From positions 1 through 34,263 of the forward strand of contig JACIWA010000010.1 in the NCBI GenBank assembly GCA_014361195.1: a DNA stretch of 34,263 bases, written 5' to 3'. The first letter of the stretch is position 1. Every line of letters begins with the position of its first letter. Below the pieces are notes generated by a model. It worked only from the letters and a program-made list of their open reading frames with translations. It searched no databases and was not told the DNA's origin. The DNA comes from Thermoplasmatales archaeon (GTDB taxonomy: Archaea; Thermoplasmatota; E2; UBA202; JdFR-43). This document shows positions 34,019 to 34,263 of the stretch, piece by piece. The position numbers were made by a program, and so were the translations under genes.

Positions 34019-34263
34019 ATGAAAGCATTGGCAATTGTAATATCTATTATAATGATTGCTCCTGTTGCATTGCAAAAAAGCAACGAAAATATTTTCTATG
34101 GCTATACAAATTTTATTTACAGAGAAGGTTATCCTATTCTGCCATATAAATATGAAACATACATATTTCCATTTGGAACAGAAATAAAGGAAATAGAAGT
34201 AATGGAAAAAAATGTTGAAAAAATAAAAATAAGTGGAAAGATAGAGCCCGCTCCAGCACCTTA
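34019..34263 (+). CDS. Exported protein, N-terminal fragment resembling the C25 peptidase propeptide (cut by window edge)
   Basis: From ATG 34019, 81 codons run open to the window end. The protein starts with a signal peptide (MKALAIVISIIMIAPVALQ). After it comes YPILPYKYETYIFPFGTEIKEIEV, similar in layout to the VIKYAFPIGTKIERIDVIPL of the complete C25 peptidase at 26121, which lies at the same distance from the signal. It is therefore probably a second secreted C25-type peptidase, though the catalytic domain lies outside the window. Confidence 0.6.
   Translation, partial: MKALAIVISIIMIAPVALQKSNENIFYGYTNFIYREGYPILPYKYETYIFPFGTEIKEIEVMEKNVEKIKISGKIEPAPAP

Overview
This is an AT-rich stretch of archaeal chromosome, packed with short, often overlapping operons on both strands. 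The archaeal assignment rests on a proteasome alpha subunit, MCM helicase, Lhr-type helicase, NMD3, archaeal Elp3, Taw1/TYW1, an archaeal-type GAPDH, DUF424, DUF763, DUF2073 and TATA-box promoters. Two genes look like secreted C25 (gingipain-like) peptidases. Together with the low GC and the euryarchaeal Oap-type gene trio, this suggests a sediment or hydrothermal Thermoplasmatota-like lineage. That placement is an inference; no rRNA is present to test it.

Layout. 1-3039 (minus): DUF996 membrane protein, then an Era-like GTPase, a DUF2073 protein and a zinc-ribbon protein (the origin-associated OapABC trio of haloarchaea), Thi4 thiazole synthase and the start of the proteasome alpha subunit. 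3114-5264 (plus): phosphoglycerate kinase and a divergent archaeal GAPDH. 5638-12754 (plus): Lhr helicase, MCM, DUF424, NMD3, a HAD hydrolase and an HD protein. 12749-14892 (minus): a coiled-coil protein and adenylosuccinate synthetase. 14893-15323: a small inverted-repeat element, a CAU-anticodon tRNA and a promoter with an operator-like palindrome. 15324-17967: two tandem paralogous small membrane proteins, DUF123, a winged-helix regulator, and a divergent TauE-type transporter with an AbrB protein behind a repeat-rich control region. 18031-23792: Elp3, UbiA prenyltransferase, an exported membrane protein, TruA, a 54-residue Trm112-like protein and a class III aminotransferase. 23869-27830: a RecB-family Fe-S nuclease, DUF763 and a C25 peptidase. 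27818-29874 (minus): Taw1 and a DUF401 transporter. 29959-33986 (plus): a five-gene SPFH/zinc-ribbon module. 34019-end: the start of a second exported protein resembling the C25 peptidase N-terminus.

Control signals are legible. Many first genes have a TATA box about 23-27 bases before the start codon, the same spacing as the TATA box before the tRNA. This implies leaderless mRNAs, several of them starting with GTG. Some genes further inside transcription units carry a strong AGGTGAT Shine-Dalgarno sequence, sometimes overlapping the previous stop codon.

The most interesting item is the 29959-33986 operon. It combines a helical protein, an SPFH protein with three C-terminal zinc ribbons, and three related zinc-ribbon proteins (two membrane-anchored). 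It resembles the bacterial PspA-associated YdjG/YdjI envelope-stress proteins but has no recognisable PspA, and a near-perfect palindrome sits directly upstream of its TATA box. Next in interest are the regulator/TauE/AbrB divergon with its two repeat systems, and the tandem small membrane protein pair with a palindrome over its predicted transcription start.
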